64,000 nucleotides of DNA from Corynebacterium zhongnanshanii (GCF_014490575.1 NZ_CP061033.1:1116001-1180000); one strand, 5' to 3'; numbered from the stretch's first letter, positions 31,822-42,662 are shown. Numbers and translations: made by a program. The notes: generated by a model from the letters alone, not told the origin.

Positions 31822-32811
31822 TCACAGACCTTGGAACTTTAGCACAGCGCGGCGCGTCTGCGCAACATCATTCGTGATGGCGCGGATGAGTTCATCCAGG
31901 GACTCGTAGGTTTCCATCCCACGCAGGTGTTCGATGAACTCTACGCGCACGTCCTTGCCGTAGAGGTCGGCCTCGTGATCCAGGATGAAGGATTCCACGC
32001 TGCGGGGTTCGTGCCCGAAGGTGGGGTTCGTACCCACGGAGATAGCCGCCGGAAGCCGCTGTCCCACAGGCATGGTGCCCACCTTCTCGGCGTCCTGGCC
32101 GGAATCCACAACGGTCACGAACCCTGCGTACACCCCATCCGCAGGCAGCGCATAAATGTCCTGGAAGTACAGGTTCGCGGTGGGAAAGCCCAACGCTCGG
32201 CCCCCACGCCCCGCTCCGTGGGTCACTTCACCCTGCACGGCAAACGGCCTGCCCAGCGCGGTCATCGCCTCGGCAACCTTCCCCTCGGCGAGCGCGTCCC
32301 GGATCCACGTAGAGCAGATGACGTGCTCGTCCTCTTCCTGCAGGGTCACCACGTCCACGTCGATGCCGCGCGCCTCCCCCAGCTCACGCATGCTCTCACT
32401 CGTTCCGGAGGCCTTGTGCCCGAAGGTGAAGTTCTGCCCGATGATCACGGACTTCGCGTTAAGCAGCTCAACCAGCACGCGGTCCACGTATTCCGCGGGG
32501 CTCCAAGAGGCGATCTCTGGGGTGAAGCCGATGACCACCACGTGGTCGATCCCCATGTCGTGCGCCAGCTGCGCGCGCTGCTCAACGGTGCCTAGCAGCT
32601 TGGGCACGCTGCTGGGACGGAAGATGAAGGTGGGGTGCGGGTCGAAGGTGAACATGACGGAGGGCACGTCGAGCTCTCGCGCCCGTGCCACTGCCCGTGT
32701 TACCAGTTCTTGGTGTCCTCGGTGCACGCCGTCGAACACACCGATGGTCACTACAGTTCCGTTGCGTCCCAAATGTTCGGGAACCCTGTCGAGTCCATAC
32801 CAGATAGTCAC
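31822..32811 (-). CDS. ribF: Bifunctional riboflavin kinase / FAD synthetase
   Basis: The 329-residue protein has an N-terminal FMN adenylyltransferase domain (TIGVFDGVHRGHQELV near residue 20, FTFDPHP, and the VIIGQNFTFGHKASG segment) and a C-terminal flavokinase domain (GRALGFPTANL, the DGVYAGFV segment). It turns riboflavin into FMN and FAD. The GTG at 32811 (VTIWYGLD) is chosen over a long 5' extension that runs antisense through truB. TAAAGT lies 7 nt upstream, suggesting a leaderless transcript. Confidence 0.95.
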   Translation of the reverse strand: MTIWYGLDRVPEHLGRNGTVVTIGVFDGVHRGHQELVTRAVARARELDVPSVMFTFDPHPTFIFRPSSVPKLLGTVEQRAQLAHDMGIDHVVVIGFTPEIASWSPAEYVDRVLVELLNAKSVIIGQNFTFGHKASGTSESMRELGEARGIDVDVVTLQEEDEHVICSTWIRDALAEGKVAEAMTALGRPFAVQGEVTHGAGRGGRALGFPTANLYFQDIYALPADGVYAGFVTVVDSGQDAEKVGTMPVGQRLPAAISVGTNPTFGHEPRSVESFILDHEADLYGKDVRVEFIEHLRGMETYESLDELIRAITNDVAQTRRAVLKFQGL

Positions 32812-32818
32812 CCCCGCA

Positions 32819-32837
32819 ACTTTACTCCACCTATGAT
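32819..32837. promoter_or_regulatory. Overlapping divergent promoters of ribF and truB
   Basis: TAAAGT on the minus strand (32824-32819) and TATGAT on the plus strand (32832-32837) each lie 7 nt before a start codon (ribF GTG at 32811, truB ATG at 32845). The two start codons are 34 bp apart. Confidence 0.5.
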
Positions 32838-32844
32838 GGTCTGC

Positions 32845-33741
32845 ATGAGTAGCATCCTCGATTCCTCTGGTGTGGTTCTTGTGGATAAGCCGGCGGGTAT
32901 GACATCGCACGATGTTGTGGCCCGTCTGCGCCGGATTATGGGGACCCGTCGCGTGGGGCATTCGGGCACGTTGGATCCGATGGCCACGGGTGTGTTGGTG
33001 GTCGGTGTGGAGCGGGGCACGAAGTTCCTGGCGCATGTGGTCACCCATGACAAGCGCTACGAGGCCACCATGCGGCTGGGCATGTCCACCGTGACCGACG
33101 ACGCCGAGGGCGATGTCCTGTCCTCCACCTCCACTGCGGGGCTCACCGAGGAGCGTGTGCGCCAGGCGTGCGCGCGTCAGGTGGGCGACATTATGCAGCG
33201 TCCCAGCTCTGTGAGCTCCATCAAGATCGATGGTCGGCGCGCCCATGAGCGTGTCCGGGCTGGCGAGGACGTGGTGCTGCCGGAGCGCCCCGTCACCGTG
33301 CACTCTCTGGATATTTTAGGCATCGACGCCGAGGCGCCCGATCATATCGACGTCCGCATGGCCGTCCACTGTTCTTCTGGAACGTATATCCGTTCGATTG
33401 CCCGGGACGTGGGCGAGGACTTGGGCGTGGGTGGCCACCTGGTCGCCTTGCGTCGGACGTCCGTGGGGCCTTTTGACATCGCCGACTGCCGCACGCTGGA
33501 GCAGCTGGAGGAGGATAATTCCTTGACGATGGACTTGGACACCGCGATGATCCGCTGCTTCCCCACCCGAGAAATCAGCGAGGAGCAGGGCACCGACATT
33601 GCCATGGGTAAGTGGCTGGAGCCGGTGGGCCGGAAGGAGGTCTACGCGGTGGTCACTCCCAGCGGCCAGGCGATGGCTCTGCTCAAGGAGCAGGGACGCC
33701 GCGCGGCGAGCGTGTTCGTAGCCCGCCCGCATGGCCTCTAG
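32845..33741 (+). CDS. truB: tRNA pseudouridine(55) synthase
   Basis: The 298-residue enzyme has VVLVDKPAGMTSHDVVARLRR, the catalytic aspartate in GHSGTLDPMATGVL, KRYEATMRLGM and CSSGTYIRSIARDVG. It makes pseudouridine 55 in tRNA. The ATG at 32845 is preceded by TATGAT and no ribosome site; in-frame ATGs at 32833 and 32836 overlap that hexamer and are less likely. The stop shares a CTAG with the convergent pptT-like gene. Confidence 0.95.
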   Translation: MSSILDSSGVVLVDKPAGMTSHDVVARLRRIMGTRRVGHSGTLDPMATGVLVVGVERGTKFLAHVVTHDKRYEATMRLGMSTVTDDAEGDVLSSTSTAGLTEERVRQACARQVGDIMQRPSSVSSIKIDGRRAHERVRAGEDVVLPERPVTVHSLDILGIDAEAPDHIDVRMAVHCSSGTYIRSIARDVGEDLGVGGHLVALRRTSVGPFDIADCRTLEQLEEDNSLTMDLDTAMIRCFPTREISEEQGTDIAMGKWLEPVGRKEVYAVVTPSGQAMALLKEQGRRAASVFVARPHGL

Positions 33742-34421
33742 GTACGAGCGACGCCGGCGACCGTCACCACGAAGCCGTCCCGCACGGCCCAGCGCCCTTG
33801 GATGAAGGGCACGGGCACGGGGCGGGTCAAGAGATAGGACGTGAACGTGCCATCGGGGCGGATGTCAATATCAGCCTGATCGAAATCCAAGAAGCGGCGC
33901 GTCAGGGGGAACCATGCCTTGTACGTGGTTTCCTTTGCGGAGAAGAGGACCTTATCCACTACAGGAATGTCGTGGTGCCGCACCAGGCGCCGGAGGCGGC
34001 GCTGCTCTTCTGGCCGGGCGATGGCCGGGAACACTCCCTCGGGCAGGTGGGTTGCCGGTTCGGCGTCGATGCCTAAGGACCTCCACTGGTAGCTACGTCC
34101 CACGATGGCTGCGCGGAAGCCCTCGGTATGCGTCAAGGATCCGGTAATGCCCTCCGGAAAGACGGGCATGCCGCGTTGACCTCGCATGATCAGACCATCG
34201 TGCACTAGCTCGCGCATCGCTTGGTGAGCGCACCAGCGGGAGTCGCCGAAGTCGGACTTGCGCTTATCCACAGCGTGCGCCACCAGCTCCTGTTCCGCTT
34301 CGTCCAACAGCAGGTAGTGGTCAAGGTTCTCCGAAGACGTGTGCATCTCCACGCAGCGGGTGCCCGCGGGCACCAGAGACTCGTCGATGAGCGTGTTTTT
34401 CAGCAATACATCGCGCCTCAT
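33738..34421 (-). CDS. pptT: 4'-phosphopantetheinyl transferase, PptT-like
   Basis: The 227-residue protein carries the Sfp/EntD-type motifs WRSLGIDAEP (Mg-binding Asp/Glu) and LFSAKETTYKAWFPL. It attaches the phosphopantetheine arm of CoA to acyl-carrier domains, in corynebacteria needed for FAS-I and the mycolate condensing polyketide synthase. The ATG at 34421 overlaps the stop of the upstream phosphoesterase (ATGA), with GGAGG about 11 nt upstream. Gene order truB/pptT/phosphoesterase matches Rv2793c-Rv2795c of M. tuberculosis. Confidence 0.93.
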   Translation of the reverse strand: MRRDVLLKNTLIDESLVPAGTRCVEMHTSSENLDHYLLLDEAEQELVAHAVDKRKSDFGDSRWCAHQAMRELVHDGLIMRGQRGMPVFPEGITGSLTHTEGFRAAIVGRSYQWRSLGIDAEPATHLPEGVFPAIARPEEQRRLRRLVRHHDIPVVDKVLFSAKETTYKAWFPLTRRFLDFDQADIDIRPDGTFTSYLLTRPVPVPFIQGRWAVRDGFVVTVAGVART

Positions 34422-35245
34422 GGGATGGACACCTCCTCTGTCAGAACTGGGTATGGCCACGTGTGAGTGTGAAGTCTGGGTGGCAGTGTGCGAAGTCTTT
34501 CCTTGGGATAACCGAGTGAGACCTCCACATGTGTTACACCTTCCAGCGAAATTGTGCGAGGAACGTGCAGATGCCCATAGATCACCGCCGTGGCGCGGTA
34601 CCGGCGAGGCCATTGCTGCGTGTGCCTCGTGCCGGACCACAGGCCGATATCTTGGGCGGGGATTCCCTGCATTGCTTCTCTCACCAAGGGCCAATGATTC
34701 ACCAAGATGGTGGGTCCGTCAACACGAGACAGCCGGCTCACCGTGTAGCTCAGCCGCTCGCGGCACCATTGCGGAACGTCCTCGAACGGCGAGATGGCCC
34801 AGTGGTCTGTAAGCACGAAGCCGTTTTCGATCGCGGCGTCGATGGCCTGGCTGGGTGTGATCGCCGGATCGCGCCACGAGTGATCGTAGAGCGTGAACAT
34901 GGGCACCACGGTGTGGCCCGCGAACACGGGATACCGATCCTCCGGGGTCAGCACCCCAATGGAGCGGCAGGCGCTGATCAAGGCCTGATACTTGTTCTTG
35001 CCTTTGAAGGTGTCCTGGCTTCGGGAAAACATTTCATGGTTGCCGGGGGCGTAGATCACTTGCTCGAAGCGCTGGCGCAGCTCGCGCAGTACGTCGATCA
35101 CCACCTCCATCTTCTCAGCGATGTCTCCCGCGACGATGAGCCAGTCCTGGGGGTGCTGGGGCTGGACGTGTTCGTCCATCAGAGCCCTGTTGCCGGGAGA
35201 GTTGATATGAAGATCGCTCACAGCCCACAGGGTGCGCTTCTTCAT
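34418..35245 (-). CDS. Metallophosphoesterase, PptH-like (phosphopantetheinyl hydrolase candidate)
   Basis: The 275-residue protein has all calcineurin-type metal motifs: SDLHIN, GDIAEK, GNHEMF, an NHWP histidine and GHLH. It starts at the ATG at 35245 after GAGAGG. It is translationally coupled to the pptT-like gene by a 4-nt overlap. In M. tuberculosis the equivalent neighbour, Rv2795c (PptH), removes the phosphopantetheine group that PptT adds. The same role is inferred from synteny; the substrate is not provable from sequence. Confidence 0.88.
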   Translation of the reverse strand: MKKRTLWAVSDLHINSPGNRALMDEHVQPQHPQDWLIVAGDIAEKMEVVIDVLRELRQRFEQVIYAPGNHEMFSRSQDTFKGKNKYQALISACRSIGVLTPEDRYPVFAGHTVVPMFTLYDHSWRDPAITPSQAIDAAIENGFVLTDHWAISPFEDVPQWCRERLSYTVSRLSRVDGPTILVNHWPLVREAMQGIPAQDIGLWSGTRHTQQWPRRYRATAVIYGHLHVPRTISLEGVTHVEVSLGYPKERLRTLPPRLHTHTWPYPVLTEEVSIP

Positions 35246-35307
35246 GGTTGTTCGCCTCTCTCCCACCATCCACAGGTGCATACCTGTGTTAACTATAGTG
35301 AAAAAAA

Positions 35308-36621
35308 TTAACTTGTGTTAACAATCCATGCATCCCCGCGGAACCTCCACACCACCGCGACCAGCCTGACCGCCACGAACGCCACCAGGCCGCACCACAC
35401 GCCGGGCAGACCCCAGTCGAACACCTTCGCCAACCAGACCACCGGCAAGAACCCCACCAGCGCGCTGACAATCGTGGCGGTCCTCAAGAACGCCACATCG
35501 GACGCCCCCAACAGAACGCCATCCAGGGCAAACACCACGCCACCCAGCAGCGCCAACACGACCAGCATCCACCATGGAACGCTCATGGCATCGAGAACTT
35601 CGGCGTCGGAGCTAAACAGGCGCGGCAGCACCGACGCACCCGCAGCGAGCCCCACCACAATCACCACCGAGGCGACCATGGAAAAACGCAGCACAATCAC
35701 GCCCACGCGGCGGGCATGCAGCCACCGCTGGGCACCGAGCGCCGCCCCCACCAGCGCCTGGGCGGCAATGGCCACCGAATCCAGCACCAACGTCAAGAAG
35801 TTCCACAACTGCAGCAAGATCTGATGCGCGGCTAACGACGCCGCACCGAAGCTCCCCGCCACCGACGCAGCCGAAATAAAGGCGACCTGGAAGGACAGGG
35901 AACGCACAATGAGGTCGCGGCCCAGCACCAGCTGCGCCTTGATGATCGGCCACTGGGGCGCCATCGAGCGCCCATCCCCCACGGCCCTCCACCGCAGCAC
36001 GAGGGCAATCAGGAAGCAGGTGGCCACAATGAACTCACCCAACACGTTGGCGTAAGCCGAGCCCACCATCCCGTAGTGCCGCACGGCCACGGGGACGGTC
36101 ACCGCCATCGGCACCACGCCCAGCAGCGTAAACCACAGCGGCCACCGGGTATTGGACATGCCGCGCAACCAGCCATTACCCGCCATCACAATGAGAGCGG
36201 GAATGATGGACGCGCACGTGACGTGCATCCACTGCACAGCCAGGTCCTGGACCTCGGGATCGCGGGTGAAGAAGCTCATAATCGGGTGCGTGAAGCTGAA
36301 CACCCCAGCCACCAACAGTGCGCCCACGGCAACGGCCACCCACGTGGCCTGCACGCCCTCATAGACCGCGTCCGCATGCCGCCCGGCACCGTAGTGTCGC
36401 GCGGCGCGGGCGGTGGTGCCATAGGACAAAAACGTCAGCTGGGTGGTGACGGTACTCAGCACCGTGGAGCCGGCCGCCAACGCGGCCAACTCCTGGGCAC
36501 CCAACCTGCCCACCACGGCGGTATCCCACAACAGGTACAGCGGGGTGGCCGACAGGACAATGAGAGCAGGAAACGCTAGGGCAAGAATGCTCCTAGCGTT
36601 GGGGGTACTGCTACTGCTCAT
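35308..36621 (-). CDS. MATE-family multidrug efflux transporter (DinF-like)
   Basis: The 437-residue protein has about 12 membrane helices in two similar halves, opening with [38 protein letters not shown], the typical MATE N-terminus. Such proteins export cationic compounds using a Na+ or H+ gradient. The ATG at 36621 overlaps the rbfA stop by 11 nt, so it is probably the last gene of the rimP-to-rbfA unit. Despite its DinF likeness, no LexA box is seen nearby. Confidence 0.9.
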   Translation of the reverse strand: MSSSSTPNARSILALAFPALIVLSATPLYLLWDTAVVGRLGAQELAALAAGSTVLSTVTTQLTFLSYGTTARAARHYGAGRHADAVYEGVQATWVAVAVGALLVAGVFSFTHPIMSFFTRDPEVQDLAVQWMHVTCASIIPALIVMAGNGWLRGMSNTRWPLWFTLLGVVPMAVTVPVAVRHYGMVGSAYANVLGEFIVATCFLIALVLRWRAVGDGRSMAPQWPIIKAQLVLGRDLIVRSLSFQVAFISAASVAGSFGAASLAAHQILLQLWNFLTLVLDSVAIAAQALVGAALGAQRWLHARRVGVIVLRFSMVASVVIVVGLAAGASVLPRLFSSDAEVLDAMSVPWWMLVVLALLGGVVFALDGVLLGASDVAFLRTATIVSALVGFLPVVWLAKVFDWGLPGVWCGLVAFVAVRLVAVVWRFRGDAWIVNTS

Positions 36622-37051
36622 CGCGGCTCGGCTTGTACGGATCACCATCCGCCGCAGGCGTGGCTTGCGCCGCCTGCGCCCGAATCGCCTCGTCCTGGGC
36701 GCGAGCCTTTGCCAGCAGTTCTTCCATGTGTGCCGAAACCTCCGGCACCGAGTCGAAGGAGAAACTCAACGTGGGCGTGAAACGGACCGACAGCTGGTCG
36801 CCGACAATCTTGCGCAGCTGGCCGCGAGCCTTCTCCAAGGCGCGCTCTGCTTGCGCGAGGTTCGGCTCCTCGTCGACCGTCTTGCCGCGGACGGTGTAGA
36901 ACACCGTCGCGTCGTGGAGATCGCCCGTCACACGGGCATCCGTGATGGTCACGAACTCCAAGCGAGGATCCTTGATCTCTCGCTCGATCGCCGAGGCCAC
37001 AATCTGCTGGATACGCTTGGCCATGCGAGCGGCACGGGCGTGATCAACCAT
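36611..37051 (-). CDS. rbfA: Ribosome-binding factor A
   Basis: The 146-residue protein has a single KH-like RbfA domain ([40 protein letters not shown], then the [12 protein letters not shown] segment) and a Gln/Ala-rich tail of about 40 residues. It matures 30S subunits in the cold. AAGGAG precedes the ATG; it lies 29 bp downstream of infB. Confidence 0.95.
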   Translation of the reverse strand: MVDHARAARMAKRIQQIVASAIEREIKDPRLEFVTITDARVTGDLHDATVFYTVRGKTVDEEPNLAQAERALEKARGQLRKIVGDQLSVRFTPTLSFSFDSVPEVSAHMEELLAKARAQDEAIRAQAAQATPAADGDPYKPSRDEQ

Positions 37052-37080
37052 TATTTCTCCTTCACACTGTCACCACACGA

Positions 37081-39717
37081 CTAGTCGCGTGGAACCTCAA
37101 CCAACTCGTAGGCCTCGATGACATCGCCGATCTGAATGTCTGGGTAGGACAGCACCATACCGCATTCGTAACCGGCCGCCACCTCGGTGACGTCGTCCTT
37201 CTCGCGGCGCAAGGAATCGATGTTTGCCTTCTCGGCAACCACGTTTCCATCGCGCACCAGACGCACCTGCGCGTTGCGGCGGACCTTGCCGGACTCCACC
37301 ATGCAACCTGCAATGAGGCCCACGGAGGAGGCCTTGAAGATCGCACGGATCTCCGCCCGGCCCAGCTCGCGCTCCTCATAGATAGGCTTCAGCATGCCCT
37401 TCAGAGCTGCCTCGACCTCTTCGATCGCGCGGTAGATCACCGAGTAGTACCGGATGTCCACGCCTTCGGTGTTGGCCACCTCGGTAGCCTTGCCCTCGGC
37501 ACGGACGTTGAAGCCGATGATCACTGCGTCGGAGGCAGCCGCCAGGCTGACGTTGGTCTCCGTCACAGCACCCACACCGCGGTCGATGATGTTCAACGCC
37601 ACTTCGTCGTCCACCTCGATCTTCAGCAGGGCATCTTCCAGGGCCTCGACGGTACCCGCGTTGTCGCCCTTCAGGATCAGGTTCAGCGTATTCGTCTCCT
37701 TCAACACTGCATCCAGATCCTCCAGGGACACGCGCTTACGGTTCTTGGCCTGCAAGGCGTTGCGGCGGCGGGCCGAACGGCGGTCAGCAATCTGGCGAGC
37801 GGTACGGTCCTCGTCCACCACCAGCAGGTTATCGCCAGCACCGGACACCGAGGTCAGACCCAGGACCTGGACAGGACGCGATGGTCCAGCCTCGTCCACG
37901 TCCAGACCATGCTCGTCGATCATGCGGCGCACACGACCGTGCGCGTCACCGACCACAATGGAGTCACCCACGCGCAGCGTACCGCGCTGCACCAGGATGG
38001 TCGCCACAGGTCCGCGTCCACGGTCCAGGTGAGACTCGATGGCCACGCCCTGGGCGTCCATGTCCGGGTTCGCGCGCAGATCCAGAGACGCATCCGCAGT
38101 CAGCAGCACGGCCTCCAGCAGGGACTCGATGTTGGTGCCCTGCTTTGCGGAGATGTCCACGAACATGGTTTCTCCACCATATTCTTCTGGGATCAGACCG
38201 TACTCGGTCAGCTGGCCACGAATCTTGTCCGGCTGAGCGCCTTCCTTATCGATCTTGTTCACAGCCACCACGATCGGCACGTCTGCAGCCTTCGCGTGGT
38301 TGATGGCCTCCACGGTCTGAGGCATCACGCCGTCGTCCGCCGCAACCACCAGGATCGCGATGTCCGTGGACTTCGCACCACGGGCACGCATGGCGGTGAA
38401 GGCCTCGTGACCTGGGGTATCCAGGAATGTCACCAAACGCTCCTCGCCCTCCATGTCCACGGGAACCTGGTAGGCGCCGATGTGCTGCGTAATGCCGCCA
38501 GCTTCTCCGCCACCCACGTTGGCCTTGCGGATGGTGTCCAACAGGCGGGTCTTACCGTGATCCACGTGACCCATCACGGTCACCACTGGAGGACGCTTGG
38601 CCAGATCCTCATCCGTACCCTCGTCCTCACCGAACTGCAGATCGAAGGATTCCAGCAGCTCGCGGTCCTCATCCTCTGGGGAGACAACCTCCACCTTGTA
38701 GTCCATCTCCTCACCCAGAAGCATCAGGGTTTCATCGGACACGGACTGGGTGGCGGTAACCATCTCACCCAGGTTGAACAGGGCCTGGACCAATGCTGCG
38801 GCATCGGCGTCGATCTTCTCGGCGAAGTCCATCAGGGACGCACCACGAGCGAGGCGCAGGCTGGCACCCTTACCGTTCGGCAGCTTCACGCCACCCACAA
38901 CGGATGGTGCCTGCATTGCCTCGTACTCGTTGCGCTTCTGACGTTTCGACTTGCGTCCCTTACGCGGTGCGCCACCTGGACGTCCAAACGCACCTGCCGT
39001 GCCTCCCCGACGCCCACCTCGGCCGCCGCGTGGACCTCCTGGTCCGCCGGGGCCACCGCTGCCGCGACCGCCGCCGGAGCCACCGTTGAATCCGCTGGCG
39101 TGGGCTGGCATCTGGCCTGGGTTCGGCTGCTTCGGCATGTTAGCCGGCGATGGCCGACGGCCGCCGCCCTGACGCTCCGATGCTCCGGAGCCGCGGCCCT
39201 TGGCACCACCCTGACCAGGCTTTGCGCCGGGACGTGGGCCTGGACGCGCGCCGGGGCGGTTGCCCGGACGTGGCATGTCGCCAGGGGTTGCCTGACCACC
39301 GCGTGGGCGTGGCGCCGGGCGGCCGTCTCCGTTGCCGGAGGAGAATGGGTTGTTCGCCACTCGAGGCGCACGGCCTCCTGGCTTAGGTCCAGGCTTCGGA
39401 CCCGGCTTCGGACCGGGACCCGGCTTAGGACCTGGCTTGGGCGCGGGCTTTGGACTAGATTGTGCTGCCGGCCCAGGCTTAGGTCCTGGCTTGGGACCCG
39501 GCTTAGGTCCTGGCTTGGATGCACTAGACGGAGCCTTCTCGGCATCCTTCTTCTCGTCGACCTTGTAGAAGGCCTTCATCTTCTTGACCACAGGCGGTTC
39601 TACGGTCGAGGATGCAGTCTTAACAAACTCGCCTTGCTCCTTCAGCGTGGCGAGAAGTTCTTTGCTGGTAATTCCGAGTTCTTTCGCGAGCTCGTGAACG
39701 CGTAGCTTTCCGGGCAC
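37081..39717 (-). CDS. infB: Translation initiation factor IF-2
   Basis: The 878-residue GTPase starts at a GTG with AAGGAGAG upstream. An N-terminal IF2_N helix ([22 protein letters not shown]) is followed by about 230 disordered residues: PKPG repeats, then Gly/Arg-rich sequence ([16 protein letters not shown]). A second IF2_N module, the G domain ([20 protein letters not shown]) and domains II-IV follow. It places initiator tRNA on the ribosome. Confidence 0.98.
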   Translation of the reverse strand: MPGKLRVHELAKELGITSKELLATLKEQGEFVKTASSTVEPPVVKKMKAFYKVDEKKDAEKAPSSASKPGPKPGPKPGPKPGPAAQSSPKPAPKPGPKPGPGPKPGPKPGPKPGGRAPRVANNPFSSGNGDGRPAPRPRGGQATPGDMPRPGNRPGARPGPRPGAKPGQGGAKGRGSGASERQGGGRRPSPANMPKQPNPGQMPAHASGFNGGSGGGRGSGGPGGPGGPRGGRGGRRGGTAGAFGRPGGAPRKGRKSKRQKRNEYEAMQAPSVVGGVKLPNGKGASLRLARGASLMDFAEKIDADAAALVQALFNLGEMVTATQSVSDETLMLLGEEMDYKVEVVSPEDEDRELLESFDLQFGEDEGTDEDLAKRPPVVTVMGHVDHGKTRLLDTIRKANVGGGEAGGITQHIGAYQVPVDMEGEERLVTFLDTPGHEAFTAMRARGAKSTDIAILVVAADDGVMPQTVEAINHAKAADVPIVVAVNKIDKEGAQPDKIRGQLTEYGLIPEEYGGETMFVDISAKQGTNIESLLEAVLLTADASLDLRANPDMDAQGVAIESHLDRGRGPVATILVQRGTLRVGDSIVVGDAHGRVRRMIDEHGLDVDEAGPSRPVQVLGLTSVSGAGDNLLVVDEDRTARQIADRRSARRRNALQAKNRKRVSLEDLDAVLKETNTLNLILKGDNAGTVEALEDALLKIEVDDEVALNIIDRGVGAVTETNVSLAAASDAVIIGFNVRAEGKATEVANTEGVDIRYYSVIYRAIEEVEAALKGMLKPIYEERELGRAEIRAIFKASSVGLIAGCMVESGKVRRNAQVRLVRDGNVVAEKANIDSLRREKDDVTEVAAGYECGMVLSYPDIQIGDVIEAYELVEVPRD

Positions 39718-39822
39718 TACTCTCCTTTTGGTTTATGGAGCCGCAGGCCAGAATCTCACCGGCTACGTACGGCTCCCGTACTTGATCGTGATCATCGCTG
39801 ATGCTGCTTCATCGTGCGCTCA

Positions 39823-40137
39823 TCAATGGTCGGTTTCCTTTTGTTCTAAGTGAACACGTACAGGGTCTGCATCCACCACGGTGGTGGACAACTTCAACGC
39901 ACGAGCGAACGCTCGACGTTTCACGGCGGCTTCCCATACCGACAACGTGGGTGTAATCCATGCTCCACGCCCAGGCTTCACACGGTCAGGATCGGGAACA
40001 ATCTTCATCGTCCCATCCGGACTCGCCTGAGCGACGCACCGCAGCAGTCCATCCTGCGGCCGTTTCGCACGCGTGACCACACAGGTTCTCAGAGGACGGT
40101 TATCATTCACAGACGCACCATCCCCACTCATTGACAT
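39823..40137 (-). CDS. YlxR/RnpM family RNA-binding protein (DUF448)
   Basis: The 104-residue protein has the DUF448 motif [17 protein letters not shown] and PGRGAWI, followed by a basic helix ([12 protein letters not shown]). It lies between nusA and infB, the family's conserved place. Homologues bind RNA; one in Bacillus modulates RNase P. The start may be the ATG at 40137 or two codons later at 40131. Confidence 0.93.
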   Translation of the reverse strand: MSMSGDGASVNDNRPLRTCVVTRAKRPQDGLLRCVAQASPDGTMKIVPDPDRVKPGRGAWITPTLSVWEAAVKRRAFARALKLSTTVVDADPVRVHLEQKETDH

Positions 40138-40210
40138 GTTGTCGCCTTGGAAGTCCCAAGACCACCCACAAGTGTACCGCGAAAAAGCCGGGAACTGTTA
40201 ACCCACTGTC

Positions 40211-41200
40211 CTACGCCGTGTCTGGGTGGATGTCGATCTTCCATCCCGTCAGGCGCGCCGCCAAGCGTGCATTTTGCCCTTCACGGCCGATCGCCAGACT
40301 CAACTGGTACTCAGGAACGGTGGCTTTCGCGACCTGAAGCTCGGCGTCGGTCACAATCACGCTAACCACCTTCGACGGTGCCAGGGCATTGCCCACGAAG
40401 ACAGCAGGATCGTCGCTGTAATCCACAATGTCGATCTTCTCGCCGCCCAGCTGCGCCATGATGTTGGCGACGCGCTGGCCCCGCGGACCAATGCAGGCAC
40501 CCTTCGCGTTCAGCCCCTTAATCGTGGACTTCACAGCAATCTTCGTGCGGTGGCCGGCCTCGCGCGCAACGGACACGATCTCCACGGACCCGTCCGCCAC
40601 CTCGGGAACCTCCAGCGCAAACAGCCCACGGACCAGTTCTGGATGGGTGCGGGACAAGTTGATCTGCACGCTGCGGTTGCCGTTGTTGATCACATCGGTG
40701 ACAAAGGCACGCACGCGCATTCCGTGCTCCAGTTTCTCCCCCGGGATCAGCTCAGCAGGCAGGATCTGGCCGTCCATGCCGTTGGCCTCCGTGCCCAGAT
40801 GGACCACCACCACGCCGCGTTCGTTCGCGCGCGCATCGGCCGTGACGATGCCGTTGACTACCGTGTAGCGCAGGTCCGAGTACTCGTCGTACTTCGCCTG
40901 AACGCGAGAGGAATTAATGCGGAAGCGGATGGCCTCACGGACCGCCAGGGCCCCAGCGCGACCGAAGTCCGTCGGGGTGTCGTCGATGTTGCCGATGACC
41001 TCCCCGTCCTCGTTCTTCTCGATTTGATAGACGGTGACTGTGCCGCTGATCTCGTCAATGTCCACGCGGGCCGGGCCGTCGTAGTGAGAGATTCCCCTGT
41101 AGGCCTCCAGCAGCCCCCGCTTGATCCCCGCCAGTAGCTCATCGAGCGGCACGTTCTCCTGCTTTTCCAGTGCCTTCAATGCCGCCATGTCGATGTTCAA
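40211..41200 (-). CDS. nusA: Transcription termination/antitermination protein NusA
   Basis: The 329-residue protein has the NusA N-terminal domain, S1 domain ([20 protein letters not shown]) and two KH domains ([28 protein letters not shown] and the C-terminal [23 protein letters not shown]). It lacks the acidic repeats of E. coli NusA, as usual in actinobacteria. The start is TTG at 41200, with AAGGAG 5 nt upstream; the ATG at 41188 is too far from that site, and MNID is the family's normal start. Confidence 0.95.
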   Translation of the reverse strand: MNIDMAALKALEKQENVPLDELLAGIKRGLLEAYRGISHYDGPARVDIDEISGTVTVYQIEKNEDGEVIGNIDDTPTDFGRAGALAVREAIRFRINSSRVQAKYDEYSDLRYTVVNGIVTADARANERGVVVVHLGTEANGMDGQILPAELIPGEKLEHGMRVRAFVTDVINNGNRSVQINLSRTHPELVRGLFALEVPEVADGSVEIVSVAREAGHRTKIAVKSTIKGLNAKGACIGPRGQRVANIMAQLGGEKIDIVDYSDDPAVFVGNALAPSKVVSVIVTDAELQVAKATVPEYQLSLAIGREGQNARLAARLTGWKIDIHPDTA

Positions 41201-41230
41201 TTGTGCTCCTTGGGAGAAAAACTGCTGGGG

Positions 41231-41743
41231 TTAGAAGTTATACGCGTCCACATCCAGGCCCACCAGTTGAGCCTCCTGCTGCGGTACCGCGTTGAACTCA
41301 ACTTCTACCACCGCACCGGCCACTTCCGCCAATTGCTGACGGAAAACGTCCAGGTTCTTCTTCTGCGCTGCGATCAGGATCACGTTTTCCCCATCCACCT
41401 GCGCGATGCGAACCTTTCGCCCATCCTTAAGTCTCACCAGCCGTCCAATGTTCTTACGCCAGTGGCGCTCGGCGGTCAGCGGGAAATCCAACCCCGGGGT
41501 GGACACTTCCAAGGTGTAGCCCGGCCCGAAATTCAGCTCGCCGCGCTCCTCGGCCGCGTCGAACGACTCAGAGACGGACTTCGAAATCTCCTCCACCGCA
41601 TCCAGATCTGGCGCGTCGACCAGAACCTTCACTCGGGACTTGGCGCCTGCCTTGGCCACCTCCACGTCTTCGAGTTCCACACCGAACTCGGCGATCACGG
41701 GGTGAAGAAAACTCTGCACTTGTTCTTTGCTTGGGAATGCCAT
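41231..41743 (-). CDS. rimP: Ribosome maturation factor RimP
   Basis: The 170-residue protein has the two RimP domains: an alpha/beta N-terminal half with YTLEVSTPGLDFPLT and an SH3-like C-terminal half (VRLKDGRKVRIAQVDGENVIL). It assists 30S maturation. It heads the rimP-nusA-ylxR-infB-rbfA transcript, diverging from a lipoprotein gene with start codons only about 26 bp apart. Confidence 0.96.
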   Translation of the reverse strand: MAFPSKEQVQSFLHPVIAEFGVELEDVEVAKAGAKSRVKVLVDAPDLDAVEEISKSVSESFDAAEERGELNFGPGYTLEVSTPGLDFPLTAERHWRKNIGRLVRLKDGRKVRIAQVDGENVILIAAQKKNLDVFRQQLAEVAGAVVEVEFNAVPQQEAQLVGLDVDAYNF

Positions 41744-41768
41744 AGGTACCGACAGTACTATGCTGAAT

Positions 41769-42662
41769 GTGATGCGCTTCTACACCGTTCCCTATTCCCG
41801 ACGCCAGCTGTTCGCCCTCGCAGGTCTCCTCGGCACCACGGCGGTCGCCACGTCGGCCTGTACCACGGATGTGTTCACGCCGAAGGTGAACCTCAACTCC
41901 CGCGTTCTCGACGCCTACGGTGCCGCCGTCCAACGCAGCGCCGAGGGTGACGCGTGGGCGTCCATGTTCGCGGAGCAGGCTGACATTGTGAAGCAGGAGT
42001 TTCTGCGGCAGTGCGGTACTGACCGGGACGGCAACCCGCCGCAGGAATGCGTGGATGCATTGGAGACGCCGTCCGCAACGCTGCCAGTGGAACAAGCCCT
42101 GCTGGTTGCACTGCAGGACGGCGATCCCGGGGGAACCCTGACGGGCCTGTACGCCGCGGCGGCGACCGCCCAAGCGGCTCCGGAGCTGGCCGAAGCTAAG
42201 GCGCTGAATCTCGACGAAGTAGCGGCGGGCCACAAGCAGCACAGCGAAAGCCTCGCGCATCTTATGGATCTGATCTATGCCGCGGTCTACGCCACCGGCG
42301 TGGCCATGGCCGCCGATGGGGGCGCGCACCAGAATCTGCTGGGTTCGCTGGCCACCCGCTTACGCAGCCTTCGTGGACAGGTTCACACCATCCTGGGAAG
42401 TCTCGGAGCGGAGGTGCCAGAGCCGCAGGCGGGCTACGTCTCCCCCGACGGAACCCCGCACAATGCCGCCGAGGCGGCTCGGTATCTGTACACCGCTATT
42501 CGGCCGGTGACTCATCAGATGAGAAGCTTGGCGTCGATGGGAAATAATCCCACGGCGCGGGAGTTCGACGCACGGTGGGCGGGGCTCATCGCGCGTGGCG
42601 AGGCGGGCCTGGAGCCAATCTTCGGCGAGGACCCGCACGCGACGGCTATACGAGGCGAGTGA
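41769..42662 (+). CDS. Predicted exported lipoprotein, ferritin-like DUF4439 type
   Basis: The 297-residue protein begins [21 protein letters not shown] with a twin-arginine motif (SRRQLFA), a hydrophobic stretch, and ATSAC, a weak lipobox, so a Tat-exported lipoprotein is likely. The mature part is Ala-rich and helical, consistent with the DUF4439 proteins found beside rimP/proS in mycobacteria (Rv2844). Starts at ATG 41760, GTG 41769 or ATG 41772 are possible; GTG 41769 lies 7 nt after TACTAT. Function is unknown. It converges with proS, overlapping by 17 nt. Confidence 0.78.
   Translation: MMRFYTVPYSRRQLFALAGLLGTTAVATSACTTDVFTPKVNLNSRVLDAYGAAVQRSAEGDAWASMFAEQADIVKQEFLRQCGTDRDGNPPQECVDALETPSATLPVEQALLVALQDGDPGGTLTGLYAAAATAQAAPELAEAKALNLDEVAAGHKQHSESLAHLMDLIYAAVYATGVAMAADGGAHQNLLGSLATRLRSLRGQVHTILGSLGAEVPEPQAGYVSPDGTPHNAAEAARYLYTAIRPVTHQMRSLASMGNNPTAREFDARWAGLIARGEAGLEPIFGEDPHATAIRGE

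Noticed and set aside
32812..33303. N-terminal extension of ribF (about 160 codons) running antisense through truB
   Set aside because: RibF homologues start at TIWYGLD; the extension has no homology and the GTG at 32811 has promoter-like sequence in front.
37909..39705. 598-codon plus-strand open frame opposite infB
   Set aside because: Antisense to the IF-2 gene; its low-complexity Arg/Thr/Trp sequence mirrors the Gly/Pro repeats of IF-2.
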